56,258 bases of DNA from Solidesulfovibrio sp. (GTDB lineage: Bacteria > Desulfobacterota > Desulfovibrionia > Desulfovibrionales > Desulfovibrionaceae). Under the pieces are notes generated by a model. The model worked only from the letters and a program-made list of their open reading frames with translations. It was not told the origin of the DNA and did no database searches. The DNA lies in assembly GCF_029978005.1 (NCBI RefSeq), contig NZ_JARKOZ010000004.1, positions 1 through 56,258 on the forward strand, in the 5' to 3' direction. Of this stretch, positions 41,196 to 49,837 are shown one piece after another (positions within the stretch are counted from its first letter, which is position 1; the number at the start of each line of letters is the position of its first letter). The position numbers and the translations under genes were made by a program.

Positions 41196-41756
41196 TCAGC
41201 GAAGCCCCGCCCGGGCCATGACCTTGGCCACGTAATCCCGGGTCTCGGGGATGTCGGGGATGGGGCCGGCCCGGGGCACGCGGCCCGGGCCGGCGTTGTA
41301 GGCGGCCAGGGCCAGGCGCACGTCGCCGTAGGCGTCGAGCAGCGAGCGCATGTAACGTATGCCGGCCTCCAGGTTGGAGGCCCCGTCGAAGGCGTCGGCC
41401 AGGCCCAGGTCCTTGCCGGTGCCGGGCATGATCTGCATGAGTCCGGCCGCGCCCTTGGGCGAGACGGCCCTGGCCTCGAAGCCGGACTCCACTTCCACCA
41501 TGGCCCGCACCAGGTTGGGGTCCAGGCCGTGGCGGCGGCAGTAGTAGCGTATGAAGGGCACGACCTTGTTCTGGTCCGTGCCGGCGGGCAGGCGCATGTA
41601 GTCGAAGGGCTGATAGTTGTCGTCGAGCTTTTTGTTGCTCAGGTGGATCTGGCCTTTGGCGTCGCGGTACTGGTAGATGGCCTGGGCCGCCGCCGCGTCC
41701 GTGGTCGTGGCGGCCAGGGCGGCGGCGAGGAGCAGGCAGGCGACGCTTTTGAACAT
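41196..41756 (-). CDS. SLT-domain lytic transglycosylase
   Basis: A 186-aa exported enzyme. A signal peptide (SVACLLLAAALAATTTDAAAA) is followed by a DUF4124-like segment (IYQYRDAKGQIHLSNKK) and the SLT domain: MVEVESGFEARAVSPKGAAGLMQIMPGT with catalytic Glu in VESGF, then AYNAGPGRVP. Such small transglycosylases open the peptidoglycan for secretion or pilus machines. The pilus locus begins just upstream, so a link is plausible. Confidence 0.92.
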   Translation of the reverse strand: MFKSVACLLLAAALAATTTDAAAAQAIYQYRDAKGQIHLSNKKLDDNYQPFDYMRLPAGTDQNKVVPFIRYYCRRHGLDPNLVRAMVEVESGFEARAVSPKGAAGLMQIMPGTGKDLGLADAFDGASNLEAGIRYMRSLLDAYGDVRLALAAYNAGPGRVPRAGPIPDIPETRDYVAKVMARAGLR

Positions 41757-41802
41757 GAGCCGACTGTGCTTCGCCCGGGCGGATTTTGCAACTCCCGCCG
41801 CC

Positions 41803-43191
41803 CTACTCCCGAAAGCGCAGGGAGAAGCCGTGCACGGCCACGTCCTGGGTGACGGCCGAACTCGTGGCCTCGGTGAAACCGAAGCGCACGGCGTCGAGCC
41901 CGGCATGGTTCGTCGCGTCGAGGGAAACGGCGGAGACGACTTGCGGCGTCTGCGCCGTATAGTCCAGGCTCACGTCGCTTTTGCCGACGCCTTCCGGATC
42001 GATCCAGACCTTGAGCGTGTAGCTGCCGCCGCCGGACGCGGACGTGCGCAGCAGTTCCAGGCGCAGGCTGTGCTCCTCGCCGTCCTCCAGCCATTGGGGG
42101 CCGCCGGAGGTCGCGGCTTTTTCGTAATAGCCGCCCTTGGCCAGGCTGGGGTTGACCGGGTCCGTTCCCGCGCCGTGCACGTTGTCGTCGTAGGAGGTGG
42201 CCGTATCGCCCCAGTAGACCACGGCCACGTGGTTGGCGTTGCTGGCGTCGCGGCGGGAGTTGGTGGATTTGGGATCGCCGCTGCCGCGATTGGGGTAGGT
42301 GTCGATCTCCACGGCCATCTTCGGGGGCGCGATGCCTTTGCCGCTGGGTCCCGGCCCGGCGTAGCCCAGGTATTCGCCGCCCGTGGCCGCGGCCGGTCCG
42401 CCGGCGGCGGTGGCCGGGTCGTTGGCGGCCGTGATCACGGCGAAGGTGAAGCCGTCGCCGTAGGTCTTGGATTGTGCATGGGTGTCGTAGCCGGAGAAGG
42501 CGAAGCCGAAATAGGCGCGAAACCCCGTGCCCAGGGCGCAGGCTCCGGCCTGGCACGAGCCCTTGTCGCCGGTGTACCAGACCGCGCCCGTGGTCTCGGC
42601 CGCGCCGCCGCCCAGGCGCACCCAGCCGCCGGCGTAGCGCGAGGCGTTTTGCGCGAAAAGCGACGTCCATTCGGCCGTCGTCAGGGTCGCCGGGGCGTTG
42701 TCCACGTCCTTGCCGTAGACCTGCACGGCGCTCCCGCTGTTGGTGGTCTTGCCGACGACCGGGGTCTTGAAGGCATCTATGTCGTCGTCGAAGGTGATGG
42801 TGGAGCCGGAGCCGCCGCGCCTTGCCGTGACGGTGGCGCTGGTCTGGGAGGACGTGCCGGCGCGCACGGTGCCGGTGCTGGTCACGGCGTAGACGCCGCC
42901 GCTGTCAGGCCCGAGCTGGCCGATGGTGATGGCGTCGACTCCGAGGGTGAAGGTTCCTGTGGTTTCCGGGGTCCAGAGGTTGAGGCCGGACAGGGCGAGG
43001 TAGCGGGCGCGCAGCGCGTCCGCCCCGGCTTGCGGGGTCTGGTCGGCGGAGGAGCTTATGGTGGCCAGCGCGGCGGCTATGGCGGAGAGGGTGGTCAAAG
43101 CGAAGACGGTGAAAAGGAAGGTGTAGCCGGCGGCAGCGGCGGCACGGTGGTGAAAAATCGTTTTCCGTAGTTCGCCTCGGCCATGATCCAT
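41803..43191 (-). CDS. Pilin-like protein with L-type lectin domain
   Basis: A 462-aa protein. A pilin-like hydrophobic N-terminus (GYTFLFTVFALTTLSAIAAALATIS) follows a short basic leader but lacks the Glu at +5. Residues about 120-460 form an L-type (legume-like) lectin domain: GFAFSGYDTHAQSKTYGDGF, TFAVITAAND, LGYAGPG, MAVEIDTYPNRGS and HVAVVYWGD, with the Asp/Asn metal-binding pattern. It is the last gene of the pilus locus, so a sugar-binding tip adhesin is the natural reading. The start is uncertain (GTG 43200 or ATG 43191). Confidence 0.75.
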   Translation of the reverse strand: MDHGRGELRKTIFHHRAAAAAGYTFLFTVFALTTLSAIAAALATISSSADQTPQAGADALRARYLALSGLNLWTPETTGTFTLGVDAITIGQLGPDSGGVYAVTSTGTVRAGTSSQTSATVTARRGGSGSTITFDDDIDAFKTPVVGKTTNSGSAVQVYGKDVDNAPATLTTAEWTSLFAQNASRYAGGWVRLGGGAAETTGAVWYTGDKGSCQAGACALGTGFRAYFGFAFSGYDTHAQSKTYGDGFTFAVITAANDPATAAGGPAAATGGEYLGYAGPGPSGKGIAPPKMAVEIDTYPNRGSGDPKSTNSRRDASNANHVAVVYWGDTATSYDDNVHGAGTDPVNPSLAKGGYYEKAATSGGPQWLEDGEEHSLRLELLRTSASGGGSYTLKVWIDPEGVGKSDVSLDYTAQTPQVVSAVSLDATNHAGLDAVRFGFTEATSSAVTQDVAVHGFSLRFRE

Positions 43192-43333
43192 GACAGCCAC
43201 TCGGCGGAAGCAGGATGGTGCTTGCGGCGACAGGAGAGGAAATATTGTCGCCGCAGACTATTGGACATTATACATAGCCTCCTACATGGTGGCAAAATGT
43301 TTTAACGAAACAAGTATATAAATATAGGTTTAT

Positions 43334-45019
43334 TTACCAATTTGCCAAAGCATAATTTGCAGGTACATACACGATATTAGCACTCCAGTCGATATTACTC
43401 ATTGTTCCTGAGGTAACGAGCGCACCAATAACATTATTATTTGCTCCCCCGAGATTGATCGTCTTCGCAGTAAACATGGTTCCAAACCAATTCGTTCCCC
43501 ATCCCAGTGTGCCATTGCCATGACTTTCCCAGTAAACTTTGGCCGCATACGACGTGGCGACACCCGTCATATCCGACCAAGTCGATCCATTTGTCGATAC
43601 ATTCATATTTGAAGATCCACCTATCGATATATCATTCGTCACAAATATTAAAATATCTCCACCCGAAACATCATAATTGATTGTGGTTGCCCAGCCTAAA
43701 CTCACAGAATTAAAATAATATGTTCCAGCCTTGAACGTAATCGTCACAGAATCACCGCTCGTCAGATTCCTATAACTTCCAGGCTGCAATGGATTATTTT
43801 TTCCATACGTCGTATCGGCCCACGGAAGATAAACATCTTTCGTACTTGTATTTGTAAATGATTTTTGCGGTGGGTTTGAATCTTGCCGACATGTTGTAGG
43901 AGCTGTTGGCTTGATATTTGGCGGATAGCTCGTCGTTTCCGTATATGAACCAACAGAGCTTCCTCCAACTACCGTGACTTTTTTCCCGATCGCTTGACCA
44001 ACAATAGTTGTGCCCCACGACAATGCTATCGTGCCCCCGGAATAGACGCTCCCTGCCACCTGCTCCGAGCCACCTTGAAAATTAATATTCCCATTTGCAT
44101 AAGCATTCTTAGAAAGCTGCGCAGCCCATCCAGTCGTTATATACTGCTGTGCATTCACATCACCGAGAAACTTCACACTCCCGTCTGTCTTCACATAGCC
44201 GCCACTATAGACATTCCCACCTGCCGTGGAAGCATACTTCAAATAAACATTGCCAGCCGCATTGATGGTGCTTGAAACACTCGACTGGTCCAACGTCACG
44301 TCTCCACCGGAACAAAGCGAACCTTTTATCGTCGTAGCAAAACCAAGATTGGCATCTCCGACCGTAATAACATTTCCATCAATTTCCGCTTGGCTAACAG
44401 TCAGCGTTTTAGCATAAACATCGCCAACGACCTTTGCCGCTCCGCCAATCGTAACCGCAGCATTTCCCGAATAAATAACATAATCCGCTGGGCTAGTTGT
44501 ATTTGTATTCCCACCTGGGTTATAAGGCACTCCATTTGCACCACCAGTATAACTTCCCTTCGATCCACCATACAACACATATCCATAAACACCTCTTCCA
44601 GAACTATCGTAAGCTGTTCCAACCAAATTTGTAATTTGATAGTCTCCGCCAGCACCATTATAATTAAAATTTCCAAGCTGGTACGAGAACGAACCAAGTG
44701 CACCAACATTATATATTACAACTCCCCCTCCTCCCATATTTCCAATAAAACCTGAGAGATTTAAATTGGAACTCTGCGCCGCCTGCTGCATTCCCAAAAT
44801 ATAATTGAGGCCGGCATTGGCGTTGTAATACGCCCGCATACCGGCTTCCTGCTCCAACTTCGATTGCAATGCCGCCGGACTCATGAGTGCCACCGTCGCG
44901 CCGGCGACGCCCAGCACCACAAGCGCGCCGATGGCCCATAGCATGGTCGAACCGCTTTTGCCGCCGGGCAACGCCTGCCGCAGTCGATCGATCACTGGGC
45001 GCAAGAACGATGGTGCCAT
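43334..45019 (-). CDS. Large repeat-rich PilX-like minor pilin, AT-rich
   Basis: A 561-aa protein starting with a cytoplasmic basic segment and one hydrophobic helix (STMLWAIGALVVLGVAGATVALM), PilX-like without the +5 Glu. The rest is Gly/Ser/Asn-rich with repeated short strands (GNVYSGGYVKTDGSVKFLGDV, AGSVYSGGTIAL, NNVIGALVTSG) that look like a polymer-forming or beta-helical stalk. The DNA is much AT-richer than its neighbours, with different codon use. ATG 45019 sits 8 bases beyond the preceding prepilin's stop, so it is coupled. It is probably a fibre-tip or stalk component. Confidence 0.7.
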   Translation of the reverse strand: MAPSFLRPVIDRLRQALPGGKSGSTMLWAIGALVVLGVAGATVALMSPAALQSKLEQEAGMRAYYNANAGLNYILGMQQAAQSSNLNLSGFIGNMGGGGVVIYNVGALGSFSYQLGNFNYNGAGGDYQITNLVGTAYDSSGRGVYGYVLYGGSKGSYTGGANGVPYNPGGNTNTTSPADYVIYSGNAAVTIGGAAKVVGDVYAKTLTVSQAEIDGNVITVGDANLGFATTIKGSLCSGGDVTLDQSSVSSTINAAGNVYLKYASTAGGNVYSGGYVKTDGSVKFLGDVNAQQYITTGWAAQLSKNAYANGNINFQGGSEQVAGSVYSGGTIALSWGTTIVGQAIGKKVTVVGGSSVGSYTETTSYPPNIKPTAPTTCRQDSNPPQKSFTNTSTKDVYLPWADTTYGKNNPLQPGSYRNLTSGDSVTITFKAGTYYFNSVSLGWATTINYDVSGGDILIFVTNDISIGGSSNMNVSTNGSTWSDMTGVATSYAAKVYWESHGNGTLGWGTNWFGTMFTAKTINLGGANNNVIGALVTSGTMSNIDWSANIVYVPANYALANW

Positions 45020-45027
45020 GAAATCAC

Positions 45028-45561
45028 CTATTTGACCTTGTTCACCATCACTCGGGTCGCATAATTCTGTGACAATCCTTGACTCGTGTCGTCCCCGACC
45101 ATGGTGTACGAAAAGCCAACAATACTTGTCGAAGAACTAATCGACGTAAGCGCAGCCGAATCATACGTATTGAAATAAGAAAATGTTAAGGAATTCGCCT
45201 GCACGCCATCCGTCAACGTATACCCCGTGCCGTTGACCGAATACGTGATCCTGTTCCCCGACTGGGCGATGGTCACATTCGACGTATTCGCCAACGACAT
45301 GTTGTAGGTCAACGTGCTGGCCGTGCCCGTCGACATATTGGGCCGCAGGTAGGTAAAATCGATCGTCATGCGCTGCATGGCATTTTGCGCCTTCTGCACC
45401 GCCGCGTCGGAATTGCGGGCCAGCACGTAGCCGCGGATCATGTTCGTAAACATCCGCGAGCTCACGAGCGCCGTCAGCCCGAGCAAAACCAACACGCAAA
45501 CGATCTCGATGAGCGTGAAGCCGGCGCATCGCGCACCATGTGTCCGTTCTTGCCGCCTCAT
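45028..45561 (-). CDS. Minor prepilin (PilW-like)
   Basis: A 177-aa prepilin. The prepilin-peptidase site is CAG-FTLIEIVCVL with Glu at +5. The mature part is beta-rich and Thr/Ser-rich. Size and position suggest a PilW/GspJ-like minor pilin that primes fibre assembly. The ATG at 45561 is 2 bases upstream of the preceding stop, so it is translationally coupled. Confidence 0.82.
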   Translation of the reverse strand: MRRQERTHGARCAGFTLIEIVCVLVLLGLTALVSSRMFTNMIRGYVLARNSDAAVQKAQNAMQRMTIDFTYLRPNMSTGTASTLTYNMSLANTSNVTIAQSGNRITYSVNGTGYTLTDGVQANSLTFSYFNTYDSAALTSISSSTSIVGFSYTMVGDDTSQGLSQNYATRVMVNKVK

Positions 45562-45562
45562 G

Positions 45563-46018
45563 TCAGCTGCCGCCAAAGGTGTTGCAGGTGTTGTTTGACG
45601 AATTGAACAAGTAGGTGAGACTCACCCCGGAATTGGCATCCGGCTTGATCGTCACCATCAGAAATTGATTCGAACTTGGATTGGCCACGAACGACCCACC
45701 GGAAGGACAGACGAACTGCTTCTGCGTAATGACATAACTCGAACCACTTCCATACTTTGTCGACACTACATTGGCATTACCAATATTTGCGTTAAAAGCA
45801 ACGAGTTGATTGTTATAATTCAACCACCAATTAGAAATCATATTCTCTAGCACCAGCTGCAACTTCGCGTCCGTCTGCAACTGCTTGACCGGCACGTCCG
45901 TCCGCGTCACGCCGCCGGTGAAGGACGAAACCGCGACGACGCAGACGATCGCCAGGATGACGAAGGTCATGATGACTTCCAGCAGCGTGAAGCCGCGCGA
46001 GACGAATCGGCGTGTCAT
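45563..46018 (-). CDS. Minor prepilin (PilV/GspI-like)
   Basis: A 151-aa prepilin. Cleavage site SRG-FTLLEVIMTFVILA with Glu at +5, then a short globular domain with two Cys pairs (FVCPSG, NTCNTFGGS). It overlaps the next upstream gene by ATGA and the next downstream gene closely. The short mature part suits a GspI/PilV role. Confidence 0.82.
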   Translation of the reverse strand: MTRRFVSRGFTLLEVIMTFVILAIVCVVAVSSFTGGVTRTDVPVKQLQTDAKLQLVLENMISNWWLNYNNQLVAFNANIGNANVVSTKYGSGSSYVITQKQFVCPSGGSFVANPSSNQFLMVTIKPDANSGVSLTYLFNSSNNTCNTFGGS

Positions 46019-46530
46019 GGAACGAATCCCGTGTACGGCGTGACTGTTATGCCGGCGGAGCCGCCGGATTCCGTGGCCGTGATGTTCTGATAGCTCGTGG
46101 CCGCCGTGGCCGAACCGCCGGCCGTGGTCACGTAGCCGGTCACCGGCTGGCCCCGCCAGTCGAAGATGATGGGCGACGTGCCGCTGAGCGTCACGCCGGA
46201 CGTCAGGGTGTGCGTGCTGCTTCCCTGGCCCGGGAGGGCATGGCCAGCCTGGCTGGGATTGTTGGAAAAAAGCGAATAGCTCGTGGAATTGAACGACACG
46301 CCCCAGGTGTAGACGTCGGCCATGGCCCGGGACTGGGCGTAGCGCAGGACGGAGCGCATGGCGTCGGCCTCGGCCGTGGCCTTGGCGTTGTTGCCGCCGA
46401 GCTTGACGGCCGCGACAACGGCCAACAGCCCGACCAGAAGCAGCACCGCCGCCACCTCCAGAATGGTGAAGCCCCTGGCGGACAGGCAACGCCGCCCTGC
46501 CGCCTCGGCCCGATCTTCGGCCGTCCCCAT
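46015..46530 (-). CDS. Minor prepilin (GspH/FimT-like)
   Basis: A 171-aa prepilin. The leader is long (about 19 residues) with site ARG-FTILEVAAVLLLVGL. The segment RSVLRYAQSRAMADVYTWGVSF is the GspH/FimT hallmark. It overlaps the GspI-like gene by ATGA, so these minor pilins are made in fixed ratio. The start ATG 46530 is the only in-frame choice near. Confidence 0.85.
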   Translation of the reverse strand: MGTAEDRAEAAGRRCLSARGFTILEVAAVLLLVGLLAVVAAVKLGGNNAKATAEADAMRSVLRYAQSRAMADVYTWGVSFNSTSYSLFSNNPSQAGHALPGQGSSTHTLTSGVTLSGTSPIIFDWRGQPVTGYVTTAGGSATAATSYQNITATESGGSAGITVTPYTGFVP

Positions 46531-46597
46531 GCCGTTTCCACCCCCTACCGAGTCCTTACACCAACCAAGCCCCCCCGTGAAGCCCGGGGCTCCCCGG

Positions 46598-48715
46598 CTA
46601 CCCGTCCGCCGCCGGCATCATCCCCAGGAGCGACTCGATCTCCTTGACCTTCTCGGCGTCCTTGTCCGTGGCCCGGGCCAGGGCCATGGAGAGAAGCAGC
46701 CGCCCTTCCCGCGCCCTGCCCGAGGCCACGGCGGCCATGCCCATGTCGTAGGCATCGGTGAACGACGTCGCGGGGGCCATGGGATTGATGACCGACTGCA
46801 ACGCCTCGTAGGCCTTGTCGAACTGCTTGAGCCGCGCGTAGGTGGCGTAGAGGTTGCGCACCACCATGGGCTTCTCGCCCGGCATGGCGCGCGAAAACGC
46901 TTCCTGGTTGTATTCGAGGGCCTCGGCGTAGCGCTCCTCCTTGAACGCCGCCAGCCCGGCCAAGGCATAACCCATGTAGCGGTCCGGATAGACCCCCATG
47001 AGCCGGGCCGCGATCTCCGCCGCCTGCCGCGTCTCCCCCCGGGCGAGCAGGATCTTCGCGACCACGGTGTTGACCACGAGCCCGTCCGGCGAAACGGCCA
47101 GCATGCGCCGGCACTCGCCGAGAACAGCCTCCCGCTTGGCGTCCTCCATGGCCTCGTAGTCCTCGGTGACGCAACCGGCCGGATCGAGGGCCGCCAGCTT
47201 GAACCGGGCCACGAGGTCGGGATGACGGTCCGCGTCCGCGTAAAGGACCAGCACGTCGTCGAAAAAGACCGGCGCGAAATGCCCCAGCCCCTCCAGGCGC
47301 TTGGCGAAATCCTTGTCGCGGATGTCGGCGGCCACGAACCCGGGCTCGTACTTGGCGATGGCCCGGCCGAGCACCTGCTTGTCGCCGAACCCGGCGATGC
47401 TCGTGAACAGATCGAGGCTGGAGAAGAGCATCGTCTGCATGTCCATGAAAATCTTGTACTTGGGATAAAGCCGCCATTCCAGGTAGCCGCCGGGATTGGG
47501 CACGTTGAACACCCGCCCGCCCGGCCCTTCCTTCATGAGGAAATCGCACACGCCCACGGGCAACCGGGCCAAGTCCAAGGGATAGCGCTGCCTGGGGCCG
47601 AGAAAATCCGACAGGCACCAGACCGTGGCGGCGACGACCACCAGGCAGCCGGCCAGGGCCGCCTTCCAGGGAATGGCCCGAAGCCGCCGCTCGGCCAGCA
47701 GCCTTGCCGCGTCGCCGGCCAGGGGCAGGCATAGGAGCAGGAATTCATAAGTGAAGCGCCGGGACTGGGGCAACAGGAACAGTCCCCCGGCGAAGAGGAT
47801 GACGCGGCTTACGCGCAGCCGCCGCATCCAGGCCAAGGCGAGCATGGCCGCGACCAGAAACATGACGAGCACGTTGCTGGACGTCTCCACGAATATGCCG
47901 CCCAGGTAGAACGAAAAGGAAAGAAACGCCCCCAGTTCCCGGGGCATGAGTTCGTTGACCACCCGCTCGTGGAAAAACGGCGGCGAAAAGGGCTTGGCCA
48001 GGAGCGAAAACCCGGCCGGCGTGGCCAGTATGGCGTACAGCGACAGGATGAGCGGCCAGCGCAGCAACCGGGCCGTCTCGGGAACCGGCCGGCGCAGGAG
48101 CTTGGGCGCGAAGAACTCCGCCAGATACGCCCCGCCCACGAGCAGCAGCACGGGATATTCCACGCCGTGGACGTTGGTCCAAACGACAGCCAGCACCGGC
48201 AGCGCCCAACGCAGGCCGGGCCGCCTGTCCACGATCCAATGGAAGACGACGATGAAAAGGTACGTCACGATGTGGGGCCGCAAGATGAGGTCGCGCGGCA
48301 CGATGGCTAAGGCGTAGGCGCTAACGAGAGTCACCACGAGGACGAAGACGCCGTTGTCCGCCGCGTCGTCGGCCTCGCGCAAATAGATGCAGACCATCCA
48401 GACGGTGGCCAGATAGAGGGCGCTGCGCAAGACGACGAGGCCGACGTAGCCGCCCAGGCGGTATACGGCTTCCACCAGCACCTGGAAGAGCCAATAGTAG
48501 TCCACCCAACCGCTGGACGGTTCGAGAAACGAAAAAAACGGCGTCCCGGGCAAGGCCCGATGCTCGAGGATATAGGAACCGCCCAGAAGGTGGTACCAGA
48601 TGTCGAAGTCCAGGGCGGCGATGGGGAAACGCAGGATCAGCCAGCCAAGACCCAGAAAAAGCGCCCAGACCGGCCAGCTCCGCCAGTCAGGCCGCAGGGC
48701 GCGCGTATGCGTCAT
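46598..48715 (-). CDS. GT-C-type membrane protein with C-terminal TPR region
   Basis: A 705-aa protein with about ten TM segments. The first periplasmic loop (LDFDIWYHLLGGSYILEHRALPG) has the D-x-W-H pattern of GT-C (PMT/dolichyl-phosphate-sugar type) transferases. The C-terminal 200 residues are TPR-like helices (ARLMGVYPDRYMGYALAGLAAFKEERYAEALEYNQEAF). Its place between prepilin genes on the same strand suggests pilin glycosylation or assembly support. No direct catalytic proof is visible. Confidence 0.68.
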   Translation of the reverse strand: MTHTRALRPDWRSWPVWALFLGLGWLILRFPIAALDFDIWYHLLGGSYILEHRALPGTPFFSFLEPSSGWVDYYWLFQVLVEAVYRLGGYVGLVVLRSALYLATVWMVCIYLREADDAADNGVFVLVVTLVSAYALAIVPRDLILRPHIVTYLFIVVFHWIVDRRPGLRWALPVLAVVWTNVHGVEYPVLLLVGGAYLAEFFAPKLLRRPVPETARLLRWPLILSLYAILATPAGFSLLAKPFSPPFFHERVVNELMPRELGAFLSFSFYLGGIFVETSSNVLVMFLVAAMLALAWMRRLRVSRVILFAGGLFLLPQSRRFTYEFLLLCLPLAGDAARLLAERRLRAIPWKAALAGCLVVVAATVWCLSDFLGPRQRYPLDLARLPVGVCDFLMKEGPGGRVFNVPNPGGYLEWRLYPKYKIFMDMQTMLFSSLDLFTSIAGFGDKQVLGRAIAKYEPGFVAADIRDKDFAKRLEGLGHFAPVFFDDVLVLYADADRHPDLVARFKLAALDPAGCVTEDYEAMEDAKREAVLGECRRMLAVSPDGLVVNTVVAKILLARGETRQAAEIAARLMGVYPDRYMGYALAGLAAFKEERYAEALEYNQEAFSRAMPGEKPMVVRNLYATYARLKQFDKAYEALQSVINPMAPATSFTDAYDMGMAAVASGRAREGRLLLSMALARATDKDAEKVKEIESLLGMMPAADG

Positions 48716-48808
48716 GCAGGCTCCGAAATTCGGGAGACGGCCTTGGTGCAGCCGACTACGGAAGAAGATTGCCAGTTCAGAAAAAACATCGGCTCAACGC
48801 GCACGAAA

Positions 48809-49180
48809 TCATGAACCTGATTGAGGGCTGACCCAGTTAACGTTGATGGACTGACCATCCACAGTGGCAGTGATGGATATTTCCTCATCGGAGAGACTGC
48901 CCAGACAAATTATGTTGGCATTTCCACTACTTGCAGACAGAGAAACCATATCGCAGACATCCTGGGAAAAAACTGCAAGAGAGGTGCCTGTAATTACGCG
49001 TCGAGAATATTCCAGCGACAATTGAGATTCTGCCGCAGCGCCTAAACTTTTTGCGATCTGTCGACGCGAGTCGTCGAGCATGGAGTTGTATTTTGGAATG
49101 ATAGCGATAAAAAGAATGGCAACCAAACAAGCTACAGCAATGACCTCAATAAGAGTAAAACCTGCCCTGGAATGATGCAT
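48809..49180 (-). CDS. Prepilin, paralogue of the major pilin
   Basis: A 123-aa prepilin with a very short leader (MHHSRAG-FTLIEVIAVACLVAILF, Glu at +5). The body resembles the pilin at 49263: DDSRRQIAKSLGAAAESQLSLEYS matches DDARRAAAQGLVAAAQSQLSLGYA. Two Cys (DVCDM, IICLG) lie as in that pilin, fitting a disulfide loop. It is 82 bases downstream on the same strand, so it arose by duplication and has since diverged. The ATG at 49180 has GAGGA 5 bases upstream; the ATG one codon earlier is too close. Confidence 0.85.
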   Translation of the reverse strand: MHHSRAGFTLIEVIAVACLVAILFIAIIPKYNSMLDDSRRQIAKSLGAAAESQLSLEYSRRVITGTSLAVFSQDVCDMVSLSASSGNANIICLGSLSDEEISITATVDGQSINVNWVSPQSGS

Positions 49181-49204
49181 CATTCCTCGCTTCCACCATC
49201 TCTA

Positions 49205-49242
49205 CGAAAGGCGGCAGACAAAAATTCGCCAACCGCCTTTCG
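49205..49242. terminator. Stem-loop between the two pilin genes
   Basis: CGAAAGGCGG pairs with CCGCCTTTCG across about 18 bases. No U-run follows on the minus strand, so it may be an attenuator or RNA-stabilising element that keeps the major pilin more abundant than the downstream genes. Confidence 0.4.
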
Positions 49243-49262
49243 ATTCTCTATTTTGAAAGGGC

Positions 49263-49646
49263 TTAACCTTCTGGATTATTCCAAACTCCAGAATTGTTCA
49301 CTCCATCGACATAACCTTGTATCGTGGCACCATTGTTCGAACCCGCGTCACACCTGATATAAGCGTTTCCGCTGACGGACACTTTCTGACATTCCGCGTT
49401 GAGGGCTGTCGCAGTCGTCGCAAATCCATATGAACTATTCAGCTTCTGGTTGGCGTAACCGAGGCTCAACTGAGATTGAGCGGCGGCAACGAGGCCTTGG
49501 GCGGCCGCCCTACGGGCATCGTCCTGCAGACTGAAATATTTGGGCACGGCCACCACGGCCAGGATGCCGAGGATGACCAGCACGGCGATGATTTCGATCA
49601 GCGTGAAGCCCTGCTGCCCCGGGCTGCCAATTCTTGCCTTAACCAT
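49263..49646 (-). CDS. pilA: Major pilin (type IV/II-like)
   Basis: A 127-aa prepilin. The 13-residue leader MVKARIGSPGQQG ends at the cleavage site before FTLIEIIAVLVILGILA, with Glu at +5. The body is short, with a C-terminal Cys pair (AECQKV, IRCDAG) that can form the D-loop. It is first after the sigma-54 activator and has a strong GGAGAAAGG ribosome site, fitting high expression. It may equally be a GspG-like major pseudopilin. Confidence 0.88.
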   Translation of the reverse strand: MVKARIGSPGQQGFTLIEIIAVLVILGILAVVAVPKYFSLQDDARRAAAQGLVAAAQSQLSLGYANQKLNSSYGFATTATALNAECQKVSVSGNAYIRCDAGSNNGATIQGYVDGVNNSGVWNNPEG

Positions 49647-49797
49647 TTTCCTTTCTCCTCCGATAAGGGTGTAGCCGCCCCCTGGCGACTGTTGCCAAAA
49701 CTAGCAGGAAACATGCCGGCCGGCCCTGGTGGGACCGGTTTCCGGCGGCCTTGGCCTTTTGCGGCCGCGCCTTATTCCCGGCGCGACCAATATGCTC

Positions 49798-49827
49798 CAA
49801 AATTTGATGCCTGCCGCATCAAATTTT
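49798..49827. terminator. AT-rich hairpin after sigma-54 activator gene
   Basis: AAAATTTGATGC pairs with GCATCAAATTTT across a 5-base loop. On the minus strand it lies 10 bases beyond the regulator stop and ends in a T-run, so it can end that transcript. It separates the regulator from pilA. Confidence 0.55.
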
Positions 49828-49837
49828 GATGACACTC

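Noticed and set aside
49680-49700. Sigma-54 promoter (-24/-12) upstream of pilA
   Set aside because: TGGCGACTGTTGCCA has GG and GC only 8 bases apart instead of 10, on either strand; no other good match was found within 200 bases.
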